19,034 nucleotides of DNA from positions 1 to 19,034 of the forward strand of contig URLU01000020.1 of the NCBI GenBank assembly GCA_900548765.1. Reading direction: 5' to 3'. The position numbers and the translations under genes were made by a program. Under the pieces are notes generated by a model. It was not told the origin of the DNA. It did no database searches and saw nothing but the letters and a program-made list of their open reading frames with translations. Shown here in pieces: positions 1 to 7,698 of this stretch. Origin of the DNA: an uncultured Lachnobacterium sp. Its GTDB lineage: Bacteria > Bacillota > Clostridia > Lachnospirales > Lachnospiraceae. How positions within the stretch are numbered: the first letter of the stretch is position 1; the number at the start of each line of letters is the position of its first letter.

Positions 1-1
1 C

Positions 2-175
2 GTACAGGACTTTCTGATGTATAATGAATTTGACCCAAAACATTACAAAGGAAAGAGACCCTGTACGACAAAAGCATTATACAACGAAAGAGCACTGATT
101 GGTAGACTTCATCAGCATTTTTTATCCGAAATAACGGAGAAATCACTGAATGTATTCTATTATGCATGTTCCTAA
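2..175 (+). CDS. 3' end of an unrecognised gene (partial)
   Basis: An open frame enters from the left edge of the window and stops at TAA 173-175, giving 57 visible residues. The end is basic and aromatic: it contains HYKGKRPCTTKALYNERALI and then a mixed tail ending YYACS. I do not recognise the family, and no signal, membrane segment or catalytic motif is visible. It is probably the C-terminus of a larger protein encoded upstream. It could also be a degraded remnant, since no terminator follows it before the next promoter. Only the reading frame is directly supported. Confidence 0.4.
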   Translation, partial: VQDFLMYNEFDPKHYKGKRPCTTKALYNERALIGRLHQHFLSEITEKSLNVFYYACS

Positions 176-223
176 TTATAGGTATATTAATACAAAAAGT
201 TTGTAAAATTTATTTCTAAGATA

Positions 224-251
224 TAGACATATAGGAAGAAAGTGCTAAAAT
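224..251 (+). promoter_or_regulatory. Candidate promoter of the chemotaxis receptor gene
   Basis: A -35-like TAGACA (224-229) and a TAAAAT -10 (246-251) are separated by 16 bp. A TG dinucleotide one base upstream of the -10 (243-244) makes it an extended -10. The start codon lies about 30 bp further on, behind a GGAGG ribosome site (272-276). No sigma-28 flagellar promoter was recognised. The assignment is by eye in AT-rich DNA. Confidence 0.4.
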
Positions 252-283
252 AAAAAAGTAAAGACGAGGACGGAGGATAAAGA

Positions 284-2020
284 ATGAAAAAGAAATCATC
301 AATTATTACAAAACTGATTGTTCCGGTTGCTATTCTTGGATGTATCGCTATTGCTGCCGCAGGCGAAGGCTTGTTTTCAATGACGGAAATTCAGGAGGAG
401 AGTAAGCAGATTTCTGGAAATGGTGTCAGAGCAACGATTTGCATGGATGAGATTAACCTGGCATTTGCAAACACACAGAAGCTGACATTGGCATTGTGTG
501 CGGCTCCAAGCCAGGGTTTATACGAGTATGTAGCTTCACAGCTTACCACATATCAGACAGATGTGGCAAACTATGAGGAAGAGCTTCTTGCGATGGATGA
601 CTATTTCACCGCAGATGATATCCAGCAGATGACTGATACTTTTGCCCTTATTACAGAGGCACAGGGCACAACAGTAGAACTTATGCAGACTGCTATGGGC
701 GGCGACTCGGCAGCGGCTGTTTCAAAGGCTAATGATGTCATGAAGGGGTGGTCAACAAGTATCGGGGACGCTATGGATGAACTCATTAGCAGAAATGATG
801 AGCTGGTAAAGGAAAAAATTCAGAGCCAGGAAGATTTGTATAAACGTAAGGTCGCAACTTCCGGGATTTTTATCGCGATTGCAGTTGCAGCAGTTGCTGG
901 TGTTATTGTGGTCATTGTAAAGGCTGTTGTTAATCCACTCCAGAAGCAGACCAAGGAGCTTACTGCTATTATCGATGAGATAGAAGCTGGTCAGGGAGAT
1001 TTGACAAGACGTGTTACTGTCAAGTCCAATGATGAGATTGGTCAGTCTGGCCAGGGTATCAATCACTTCATTGAGACTCTGCAGAATATCATGTCAAAGA
1101 TTATTACTAACTCTAATGTACTTGACGGAGTTGTAGGAAATGTAGCCAGCAGTGTTGCCTCTTCAAGTGACAGTGCAAATGATATTTCAGCTATTATGCA
1201 GGAGCTTTCTGCTACCATGGAGGAGGTGTCGGCTACCACAAATACTGTCAGTCAGCACACTGAATCAGCAGAGCAGAAGGTTCAGGCTGTGGCAGATCAG
1301 ACTATTGTTATGACACAGTATGCCCAGGAGATGAAGGTACGTGCCACTGAGATGGAGCGCAAGGCAGCTGAGAATATGAACAATACCAATGTCATGATTG
1401 GTGAAATCACAAATGAGATGAATGTGGCACTTGAAAATTCAAAGAGTGTTGAAAAAGTAGAGCAGCTTACAGATGACATCTTAAGCATTTCAAGCCAGAC
1501 TAATCTGCTTGCACTTAATGCCTCTATCGAGGCTGCCCGTGCCGGTGAGGCTGGAAAAGGCTTTGCAGTTGTTGCAGACGAAATCAGACAGCTTGCAGAC
1601 TCTTCCCGTGAGACTGCAAATAACATCCAGACAATCAATGAGCAGGTTATCCAGGCTGTTCAGGGATTGGTTGAGGCATCTAAAAAGATTATTACATACA
1701 TCAATGAAAACATCCTGCCTGACTACCGTTTGTTCGTACAGAACGGACAGCAGTACAATGCAGATGCAACCCACATTGATACCACAATGGTCGAGTATTC
1801 TGAGAATGCCCAGGATATCTTAGACAACATGAAGGATATCACAGAGGCAATCGAGGGCATCAGCCGTGCAGTGGAAGAGTCTGCAAATGGGGTAACTGAT
1901 GCCGCTGTCAACGTTGATTCTCTTGTACAGTCTATGTCTACTGTAAACGGACAGATGGAGGAAAACAGCACAGTTGCCAGAAATCTCAAGGAAGAATCGG
2001 CAGCATTTACAAACGTATAA
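284..2020 (+). CDS. Methyl-accepting chemotaxis protein
   Basis: Transmembrane chemoreceptor that would signal to CheA/CheW. The 578 residues show the full layout. A first membrane helix lies at about residues 7-27, followed by a helical extracellular sensor of about 160 residues of the four-helix-bundle size. A second membrane helix spans about 192-214, then HAMP about 215-268, then a long coiled-coil signalling domain. The hairpin tip at about 398-437 is intact, with the hallmark LLALNASIEAARAGEAGKGF stretch followed by VVADEIRQLA. The C-terminus has no CheR-type pentapeptide tether. The ATG follows GGAGG (272-276). The sensor ligand cannot be read from sequence. The next gene is a divergent-operon sugar regulator read toward it, so sensing of a sugar acid is conceivable but unsupported. 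Family assignment is firm. Confidence 0.95.
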   Translation: MKKKSSIITKLIVPVAILGCIAIAAAGEGLFSMTEIQEESKQISGNGVRATICMDEINLAFANTQKLTLALCAAPSQGLYEYVASQLTTYQTDVANYEEELLAMDDYFTADDIQQMTDTFALITEAQGTTVELMQTAMGGDSAAAVSKANDVMKGWSTSIGDAMDELISRNDELVKEKIQSQEDLYKRKVATSGIFIAIAVAAVAGVIVVIVKAVVNPLQKQTKELTAIIDEIEAGQGDLTRRVTVKSNDEIGQSGQGINHFIETLQNIMSKIITNSNVLDGVVGNVASSVASSSDSANDISAIMQELSATMEEVSATTNTVSQHTESAEQKVQAVADQTIVMTQYAQEMKVRATEMERKAAENMNNTNVMIGEITNEMNVALENSKSVEKVEQLTDDILSISSQTNLLALNASIEAARAGEAGKGFAVVADEIRQLADSSRETANNIQTINEQVIQAVQGLVEASKKIITYINENILPDYRLFVQNGQQYNADATHIDTTMVEYSENAQDILDNMKDITEAIEGISRAVEESANGVTDAAVNVDSLVQSMSTVNGQMEENSTVARNLKEESAAFTNV

Positions 2021-2026
2021 ATATTG

Positions 2027-2896
2027 CTACAGGGTTCTTTGATTTAAAACATAATCACGGGGCGATTTGCCGTATTCTTTTTTGAAAGACCGGTAAAAGC
2101 TGGAGTAATCCTTAAAGCCGCAGAGCAGATACGCCTCGGATATATCCGTGCCTGACACGATTGCATTTACGCAGAGTGTCAGGCGTTTTTTTATTATATA
2201 CTGGTGGAGCGAGGTACCGAAGTTTTCGGTAAACACATGTGATATATGATACTTGCTGATAAAAAATTCCCTGGCTATGGACTCAAGGGATATATCCTCT
2301 GTTATGTGTTCATCAATATATATGAGAACATTGTCATAGAGAGAATTATCCTTGTGCATCTGAGTAGGATTGTCAAGCTCATATACCCTTCTGCTGATTG
2401 TCAGCATCAAATCATGGACATAGAGGGAGATGGCAGTTGCTTTTCCAAAGCGGCTGCCTCTTTTTTCTCTTATAATTCTAAATATCTTGGTTTTTAGTTC
2501 ATTAAAAGTAAAGAGGTCAAAGTGGTATATATTTTTCTTTGTCACTGCTGCCTTTTGCAGAGGATAAACCAAATCAGAGGACATATTCAGCATATGGTCG
2601 CAGAAGTCCTGGGATATCCAGAGTATGCATCTCTGATAGGGGATGCTCTTGTCCAGTATCTCAAGATGATGGTTGGTTCCGGGGGGAATGATAATCATAT
2701 CTCCTTCTGCCAGAGGAAAGGCATCATTTTCAATAAAAATCGACACCTTACCACCGTAGAAAAAATAGATTTCATAGTAGTTGTGGGTGTGGTGCTTTAC
2801 ATTTTTTAATGCGGTATCGCTATAGTAATACAGCTCAAAGTCCTTATCACGCATGTATTGTCTGGAGCTGAAGGTGGATAATAGATTTTCCTGCAT
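2027..2896 (-). CDS. AraC-family transcriptional regulator, probable regulator of the hexuronate operon
   Basis: DNA-binding regulator of 289 residues with the usual AraC-family two-part build. An N-terminal cupin-type effector domain (about 15-100) carries HTHNYYEIYFFYGG and the EGDMIIIPPGTNHH turn. A C-terminal double helix-turn-helix (about 190-285) includes the second-helix signature GFKDYSSFYRSFKKEYGKSP. The ATG is preceded by a strong AAAGGAGG on the minus strand. The gene diverges from uxuA across 236 bp, the classic position for a regulator of the adjacent sugar operon, so control of uxuA-uxuB-kdgA-kdgK-uxaC is likely, probably as a sugar-acid-responsive activator. That role is inferred from position. 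It converges on the chemoreceptor gene, leaving only 6 bp between stop codons. Confidence 0.9.
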   Translation of the reverse strand: MQENLLSTFSSRQYMRDKDFELYYYSDTALKNVKHHTHNYYEIYFFYGGKVSIFIENDAFPLAEGDMIIIPPGTNHHLEILDKSIPYQRCILWISQDFCDHMLNMSSDLVYPLQKAAVTKKNIYHFDLFTFNELKTKIFRIIREKRGSRFGKATAISLYVHDLMLTISRRVYELDNPTQMHKDNSLYDNVLIYIDEHITEDISLESIAREFFISKYHISHVFTENFGTSLHQYIIKKRLTLCVNAIVSGTDISEAYLLCGFKDYSSFYRSFKKEYGKSPRDYVLNQRTL

Positions 2897-2931
2897 TTGA
2901 AAGCCTCCTTTTTCATTTTAAAGCAGTAAAA

Positions 2932-2959
2932 ATAATAGGAAAATAGTCATAACTGTCAC
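2932..2959 (-). promoter_or_regulatory. Candidate promoter of the AraC-family regulator gene
   Basis: Read on the minus strand, GTGACA (2959-2954) and TATTAT (2937-2932) are spaced by 16 bp, about 35 bp upstream of the regulator's start codon. Both boxes deviate from consensus, and the surrounding DNA is very AT-rich, so this is a moderate-to-weak call. Confidence 0.35.
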
Positions 2960-3044
2960 ATAAATCAGAACAATTTAAATACTATATACAATTATAATTT
3001 CCTACCGCAAGATTTGCAATATATTTAACAATTTACTCAATGTA

Positions 3045-3101
3045 TTGTTTTTGAAAATCAGTTTATTATAAGGATAAATGATAAAGAAATAACAAACTGA
3101 T
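3045..3101 (+). promoter_or_regulatory. Candidate uxuA operon promoter with a flanking inverted repeat
   Basis: TTGTTT (3045-3050) and TATAAG (3067-3072), 16 bp apart, form a plausible promoter about 60 bp before the uxuA start. A perfect 8-bp inverted repeat brackets the -10: ATCAGTTT (3057-3064) and AAACTGAT (3094-3101), with 29 bp between. The placement, covering the promoter and likely transcription start, suits an operator. The binding protein is unknown. An alternative -35 is TTGAAA (3051-3056). Confidence 0.4.
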
Positions 3102-3132
3102 ATAAGAGCTTTGAAAGGAAGGTACTTAAACT

Positions 3133-4218
3133 ATGGAAATGACACTCAGATGGTATGGATCAAAATTTGATACTGTAACATTGAAGCAAATCAGACAGAT
3201 TCCAGGGGTGACAGGAGTAATCACAACACTCTATGACACAGAGCCGGGAGAGGTATGGTCAAGAGAGAGAATCCGTGCGTTAAAGGATGAGGTTGAGGCT
3301 GCTGGACTTAAGATTGCAGGAATCGAGAGCGTGAATGTACATGAGGCAATCAAGACTGGTGCCGCTGACAGGGATATGTACATCGACAACTACATTAAGT
3401 GCTTGGAGAACCTTGGAGAAGAGGATATCCACTTAGTATGTTACAACTTCATGCCAGTATTTGACTGGACAAGAACTGAGCTTGCAAGAATGCGTCCAGA
3501 TGGTTCTACAGTTCTTGCATATACACAGGAAGCTGTAGATGCACTTGACCCGGAGAAGATGTTTGATTCAATCGCAGGTGATATGAATGGAACAGTAATG
3601 CCAGGCTGGGAGCCAGAGAGAATGGCTCATGTAAAAGAGCTTTTCGAGATGTATAAGGATATTGATGATGAGAAGTTATTTGAAAACCTCAAATATTTCC
3701 TTGAGAGAATTATGCCAACATGTGACAAGTACGACATCAACATGGCTATTCATCCAGATGATCCGGCATGGAGCGTATTTGGACTTCCAAGAATCATCAT
3801 CAACAAGAAGAACATCCTTAGAATGATGGAAATGGTTGATAATCCACATAATGGTGTTACATTCTGCTCAGGCTCATACGGAACAAACCTTGAAAATGAC
3901 CTTCCGGATATGATTAGAGCCTTAAAGGGAAGAATCCATTTCGCACATGTTAGAAACCTTAAGTTCAACTCACCTACAGACTTCGAGGAGGCAGCTCACT
4001 TATCAAGTGACGGAACATTTGATATGTATGAGATTATGAAGGCTCTTTACGATATAGGATTTGACGGACCAATCAGACCAGACCATGGACGTATGATTTG
4101 GGATGAGGTTGCAATGCCAGGATATGGTTTATACGACAGAGCACTTGGAGCAACATATCTCAATGGACTTTGGGAGGCAATTGACAAGAGCCATACAAGA
4201 GGCGTAGAGAAGAGATAG
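3133..4218 (+). CDS. uxuA: D-mannonate dehydratase
   Basis: Dehydrates D-mannonate to 2-keto-3-deoxy-D-gluconate (EC 4.2.1.8), a cytoplasmic, metal-dependent TIM-barrel enzyme. The 361 residues match the family's usual length, and the N-terminus has the typical MTLRWYG start. Likely metal ligands are conserved: H207 in AIHPDDPAWSVFGLPRI, C245 in FCSGSYG, H272 in HFAHVRN and D317 in RPDHGR. The ATG follows AAAGGAAGG at 3114-3122. It is the first gene of the hexuronate operon, and the next gene begins 9 bp after its stop. Arginine is mostly AGA and threonine mostly ACA, as in the following genes, which by eye suggests a highly expressed operon. Confidence in function is high. Confidence 0.96.
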   Translation: MEMTLRWYGSKFDTVTLKQIRQIPGVTGVITTLYDTEPGEVWSRERIRALKDEVEAAGLKIAGIESVNVHEAIKTGAADRDMYIDNYIKCLENLGEEDIHLVCYNFMPVFDWTRTELARMRPDGSTVLAYTQEAVDALDPEKMFDSIAGDMNGTVMPGWEPERMAHVKELFEMYKDIDDEKLFENLKYFLERIMPTCDKYDINMAIHPDDPAWSVFGLPRIIINKKNILRMMEMVDNPHNGVTFCSGSYGTNLENDLPDMIRALKGRIHFAHVRNLKFNSPTDFEEAAHLSSDGTFDMYEIMKALYDIGFDGPIRPDHGRMIWDEVAMPGYGLYDRALGATYLNGLWEAIDKSHTRGVEKR

Positions 4219-4227
4219 GAGACAGCC

Positions 4228-5835
4228 ATGATTTTAAATGAGAACGGTTTAAAGGATAAAGCACAGTGGGAGTCAAAGGGCTACTCACTTCCAAAATATG
4301 ACAGACAGAAAATGATTAAAAACACAAAGGAGAATCCTGTATGGGTTCACTTTGGAGCTGGAAATATTTTCAGGGCATTTCAGGCAAATGTAGCACAGAA
4401 CCTTCTTAATGAGGGGGTGCTGACATCTGGAATCACAGTAGTAGAGGGATTTGATTACGAAATCATCGAGAAAAAGTATCGTCCAAACGATAACTACTCA
4501 ATCCTTGTTACACTTAAGGCTGATGGAAATATTGAGAAGACAGTAGTTGGTTCAATCGGAGAGTCATGTATTCTTGATTCAGAGAATGAGGCTGAATTTA
4601 GCAGACTCAAGGAGATTTTTGCAAAGGATTCTCTCCAGCTTGCTACATTCACCATCACAGAGAAGGGTTACAGCCTTGTAGACGGAAAGGGCGAGCTTCT
4701 TGGTCTTGTAAAGGCTGATTTTGAAGCAGGTCCTGAGAAGCCAGCCAGCTACATTGGAAAGGTTGCAGCACTCTTGTACCACAGATATGCAAACGGCAGG
4801 AAGCCAATCGCCATGGTCAGCACAGACAACTGCTCTCACAATGGAGACAAGCTCTATGCAGCTATGAAAGGATTTGCTGAGAAGTGGGCAGAGAACGGAC
4901 TCTGCGATAAGGGCTTTGTAGATTATGTAAATGACAAGGCTTGTGTATCATTCCCATGGTCAATGATTGACAAGATTACACCAAGACCAGACGCTTCGGT
5001 TGAAGCTCTCTTAAAAGAGGATGGACTTGAGGACTTAGACCCTGTTATCACATCAAAGAATACTTATGTTGCTCCATTCGTTAACGCAGAAGAGACAGAG
5101 TATCTTGTAATCGAGGATGAGTTCCCTAACGGAAGACCAGCTCTTGAAAAGGGTGGAATCATTTTCACAGACAGAGAGACAGTTGATAAGGTAGAGAGAA
5201 TGAAGGTTTGTACATGCCTTAATCCTCTTCACACAGCACTTGCTGTATACGGATGTCTCCTCGGATATACCAAAATCTCAGATGAGATGAAGGATACAGA
5301 GCTTGTAAAGCTTGTAGAGAGAATCGGATATCAGGAAGGACTTCCGGTAGTAATAAATCCTGGAGTACTTGACCCTAAGGAGTTCATCGACACTGTACTT
5401 AAGGTCAGAATTCCAAATCCATTTATGCCAGATACACCACAGCGTATTGCAACAGATACATCACAGAAGCTTGCAATCAGATTTGGTGAGACAATCAAGA
5501 ATTACATCAAGGAAGGCAAGAATCTTGATGACCTAAAGCTCATTCCACTTGTATTTGCAGGATGGCTCAGATATCTTATGGCAGTAGATGACAATGGCGA
5601 TGCATTCGAGCTCAGCCCGGACCCATTATTTGACACAGTCCGTCCTTATGTTGAGGGAATCAAGCTCGGCGAGGCATGTGATGTAGAGTCAAAGATTAAG
5701 GGATTACTTGAAGATGCACAGATTTTTGGTGTAAACTTATATGAGGCTGGACTTGCTGACAAGGTATGCGGATACTTTAGCGAGCTTATCGCTGGCAAGG
5801 GTGCAGTAAGAGCTACATTGCAGAAGTATGTGTAA
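4228..5835 (+). CDS. uxuB: D-fructuronate reductase (mannitol dehydrogenase family)
   Basis: NAD-dependent interconversion of D-fructuronate and D-mannonate (EC 1.1.1.57). The 535-residue protein has the N-terminal nucleotide-binding region with HFGAGNIFRAF near residue 35. The polyol-dehydrogenase catalytic signature K-x5-N-x2-H is present as K326, N332 and H335. FPWSMIDKITPRPD, a family motif, is also present. At 535 residues it is somewhat longer than the roughly 485-residue enterobacterial enzymes, a size I associate with Firmicutes members. It starts 9 bp after uxuA behind an AGGAGA site, so the two are translated from one message. The altronate-forming paralogue UxaB belongs to the same superfamily, but placement beside uxuA favours the mannonate enzyme. 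Confidence 0.93.
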   Translation: MILNENGLKDKAQWESKGYSLPKYDRQKMIKNTKENPVWVHFGAGNIFRAFQANVAQNLLNEGVLTSGITVVEGFDYEIIEKKYRPNDNYSILVTLKADGNIEKTVVGSIGESCILDSENEAEFSRLKEIFAKDSLQLATFTITEKGYSLVDGKGELLGLVKADFEAGPEKPASYIGKVAALLYHRYANGRKPIAMVSTDNCSHNGDKLYAAMKGFAEKWAENGLCDKGFVDYVNDKACVSFPWSMIDKITPRPDASVEALLKEDGLEDLDPVITSKNTYVAPFVNAEETEYLVIEDEFPNGRPALEKGGIIFTDRETVDKVERMKVCTCLNPLHTALAVYGCLLGYTKISDEMKDTELVKLVERIGYQEGLPVVINPGVLDPKEFIDTVLKVRIPNPFMPDTPQRIATDTSQKLAIRFGETIKNYIKEGKNLDDLKLIPLVFAGWLRYLMAVDDNGDAFELSPDPLFDTVRPYVEGIKLGEACDVESKIKGLLEDAQIFGVNLYEAGLADKVCGYFSELIAGKGAVRATLQKYV

Positions 5836-5932
5836 TATATAAGGTGAATTAAGGCTGCATGCAGGGCTGGAAAATCTGGTCTGTGTGTGCAGCTGAATGA
5901 TAGATTTTCATAAAAACAGTGAGGTGTGTAAA
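5836..5932 (+). other. Structured intercistronic spacer in the hexuronate operon
   Basis: This is the only long gap in the operon (97 bp). It holds a perfect palindrome CTGCATGCAG (5855-5864). A potential 9-bp RNA stem GCTGCATGC (5854-5862) with GTGTGCAGC (5885-5893) includes two G-U pairs. An inverted pair GAAAATCT (5870-5877) and AGATTTTC (5902-5909) is also present. The structures compete in part. No T-run follows, so this is not a standard terminator. A role in mRNA processing or in tuning kdgA expression is possible but not shown. Blocks of it recur at 9179-9297. Confidence 0.4.
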
Positions 5933-6571
5933 ATGAATGAAGTATTAGAACAGTTTAAAAAAATCGGAATCATTCCAGTTGTTGTATTGGATGACGCAAA
6001 GGACGCAAAACCATTAGGACAGGCTCTCATGGAAGGTGGACTTCCATGTGCAGAGGTTACATTCAGAACAGAGGCAGCAGAGGAATCAATCAGAATCCTG
6101 ACTAAGGAATTTCCTGATATGCTTGTTGGTGCTGGAACTGTACTTACAACAGAGCAGGTAGACAGAGCTGTAGCAGCAGGAGCAAAATTCATCGTAAGTC
6201 CTGGAATTAATCCTAAGATTGTAGACTACTGTGTAAAGAAAAATATTCCAATCACACCAGGAACCTGTAACCCAAGCAATGTAGAGACAGCACTTGAGTT
6301 CGGACTTGATGTTGTTAAATTTTTCCCGGCAGAGCCAGCAGGCGGACTTAAGTACATCAAGGCTATCGCAGCTCCATACACAGGTGTATGCTTTATGCCT
6401 ACAGGTGGAATCAATGCAGAGAACGTAAAGGAATACTTAAAGTATGACAGAATCATTGCCTGCGGAGGAAGCTGGATGGTTAAGGGAGACTTAATCAAAT
6501 CTGGTAACTTTGAGAAGATTAAAGAGTTAACAGCAGAAGCAGCAGCTATTGTAAAGGAAATCAGAGGATAA
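5933..6571 (+). CDS. kdgA: KDPG aldolase (2-keto-3-deoxy-6-phosphogluconate / KHG aldolase)
   Basis: Class I aldolase that cleaves KDPG to pyruvate and glyceraldehyde-3-phosphate, the last step of hexuronate catabolism. It is a single TIM barrel of 212 residues. The catalytic glutamate is E41 in AEVTFRT and the Schiff-base lysine is K129 in VVKFFPAE. The phosphate-binding end is seen in MPTGGIN. I place the start at ATG 5933, not 5897: a GAGGTG ribosome site (5921-5926) sits six bases before it, the protein then begins at the usual family position, and the upstream ATG has no ribosome site. It is the third gene of the operon, 13 bp before kdgK. Confidence 0.94.
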   Translation: MNEVLEQFKKIGIIPVVVLDDAKDAKPLGQALMEGGLPCAEVTFRTEAAEESIRILTKEFPDMLVGAGTVLTTEQVDRAVAAGAKFIVSPGINPKIVDYCVKKNIPITPGTCNPSNVETALEFGLDVVKFFPAEPAGGLKYIKAIAAPYTGVCFMPTGGINAENVKEYLKYDRIIACGGSWMVKGDLIKSGNFEKIKELTAEAAAIVKEIRG

Positions 6572-6584
6572 GGGAGATACAAAA

Positions 6585-7682
6585 ATGGATTTAAATATGC
6601 GTGATGCAAAGGATTGTAAATTTGATGCGGTTTCACTCGGAGAGGTAATGTTAAGACTTGATCCAGGCGAGGGAAGAATCCGTACAGCAAGAAGCTTCAG
6701 AGCCTGGGAAGGCGGCGGAGAGTACAACGTAGTCAGAGGACTCCGCAGATGCTTCGGATTAAACACAGCAGTTATCACAGCCTTTGCTGAGAATGAAGTG
6801 GGACTTCTTATGGAGGACTTCATTTTACAGGGTGGTGTGGATACATCACTTATCAAGTGGATGCCAACAGATGGAATCGGCAGAATCTGCAGAAACGGTC
6901 TCAACTTCACCGAGAGAGGCTTTGGAATCAGAGGAGCTGTAGGATGTTCAGATAGAGCAAACACAGCAATCTCAAAAGCGACTCCAGAAGATTTTGACTT
7001 TGACTACATCTTCGGTGAGCTTGGTGTAAGATGGCTTCATACAGGTGGAATCTATGCAGCACTTTCAGAGCAGTCTTGTGAGACAGTACTTGCAGCAATC
7101 AAGACAGCAAAGAAATATGGTACAATCGTATCTTATGACTTAAACTACAGACCATCAATGTGGAGTGCAATCGGCGGACATGCCAAGGCTCAGGAAGTAA
7201 ACAAAGAAATCGCCAAGTATGTAGATGTTATGATTGGTAACGAGGAAGATTTCACAGCATGTCTTGGATTTGAAATTGAAGGAAATGATGCAAACCTTAA
7301 GGAGCTAAACATCGAGGGCTACAAGAAGATGATTAACGAGGCTGTTAAGGTATATCCTAACTTCAAGGCTGTTGCTACAACACTTCGTACAGTAAAGACA
7401 GCTACAGTAAACGACTGGTCAGCTTTATGCTGGGCTGGTGGAGAAATCTACAAGGCTAAGCAGTATGACGGACTTGAGATTATGGACAGAGTTGGTGGTG
7501 GAGATTCCTTCGCATCAGGACTGATTTATGGTCTTATGACAACAGGCGATGCAGAGACAGCAGTTAACTACGGTGCAGCTCACGGAGCACTTGCAATGAC
7601 AACACCAGGTGACACAACTATGGCTTCTAAGAAGGAAGTTGAGGCACTTATGGGTGGCGCAGGAGCCAGAGTACAGAGATAA
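6585..7682 (+). CDS. kdgK: 2-keto-3-deoxygluconate kinase (PfkB family)
   Basis: ATP-dependent phosphorylation of KDG to KDPG (EC 2.7.1.45), the step between UxuA and KdgA. The 365 residues show the ribokinase/PfkB fold: an N-terminal GEVMLRLDPGEG strand, the GGGEYNVVRGL substrate region near residue 45, and the C-terminal ATP/anion-hole signature DRVGGGDSFASG with catalytic D307. The motif reads GGGD where many PfkB enzymes have GAGD, a common variant. An AAGGGAGA site precedes the ATG, and a second in-frame ATG lies four codons in. It is somewhat longer than the typical 310-340 residues. Other sugar kinases share this fold, so substrate assignment relies on the operon. Confidence 0.9.
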   Translation: MDLNMRDAKDCKFDAVSLGEVMLRLDPGEGRIRTARSFRAWEGGGEYNVVRGLRRCFGLNTAVITAFAENEVGLLMEDFILQGGVDTSLIKWMPTDGIGRICRNGLNFTERGFGIRGAVGCSDRANTAISKATPEDFDFDYIFGELGVRWLHTGGIYAALSEQSCETVLAAIKTAKKYGTIVSYDLNYRPSMWSAIGGHAKAQEVNKEIAKYVDVMIGNEEDFTACLGFEIEGNDANLKELNIEGYKKMINEAVKVYPNFKAVATTLRTVKTATVNDWSALCWAGGEIYKAKQYDGLEIMDRVGGGDSFASGLIYGLMTTGDAETAVNYGAAHGALAMTTPGDTTMASKKEVEALMGGAGARVQR

Positions 7683-7698
7683 TCTAAGGAGAAGGCTG

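Noticed and set aside
176..283. Riboswitch in the chemoreceptor leader
   Set aside because: The spacer is about 108 bp, AT-rich and without convincing stems; only a promoter and ribosome site are visible.
7491..7511. GGGD in place of GAGD in the KdgK signature as a possible inactivating change
   Set aside because: The catalytic aspartate is retained and this variant is common in PfkB-family sugar kinases.
7609..7698. N-terminal extension of UxaC from the longest open frame
   Set aside because: It overlaps kdgK in another frame, lacks a ribosome site and does not resemble the family's N-terminus.
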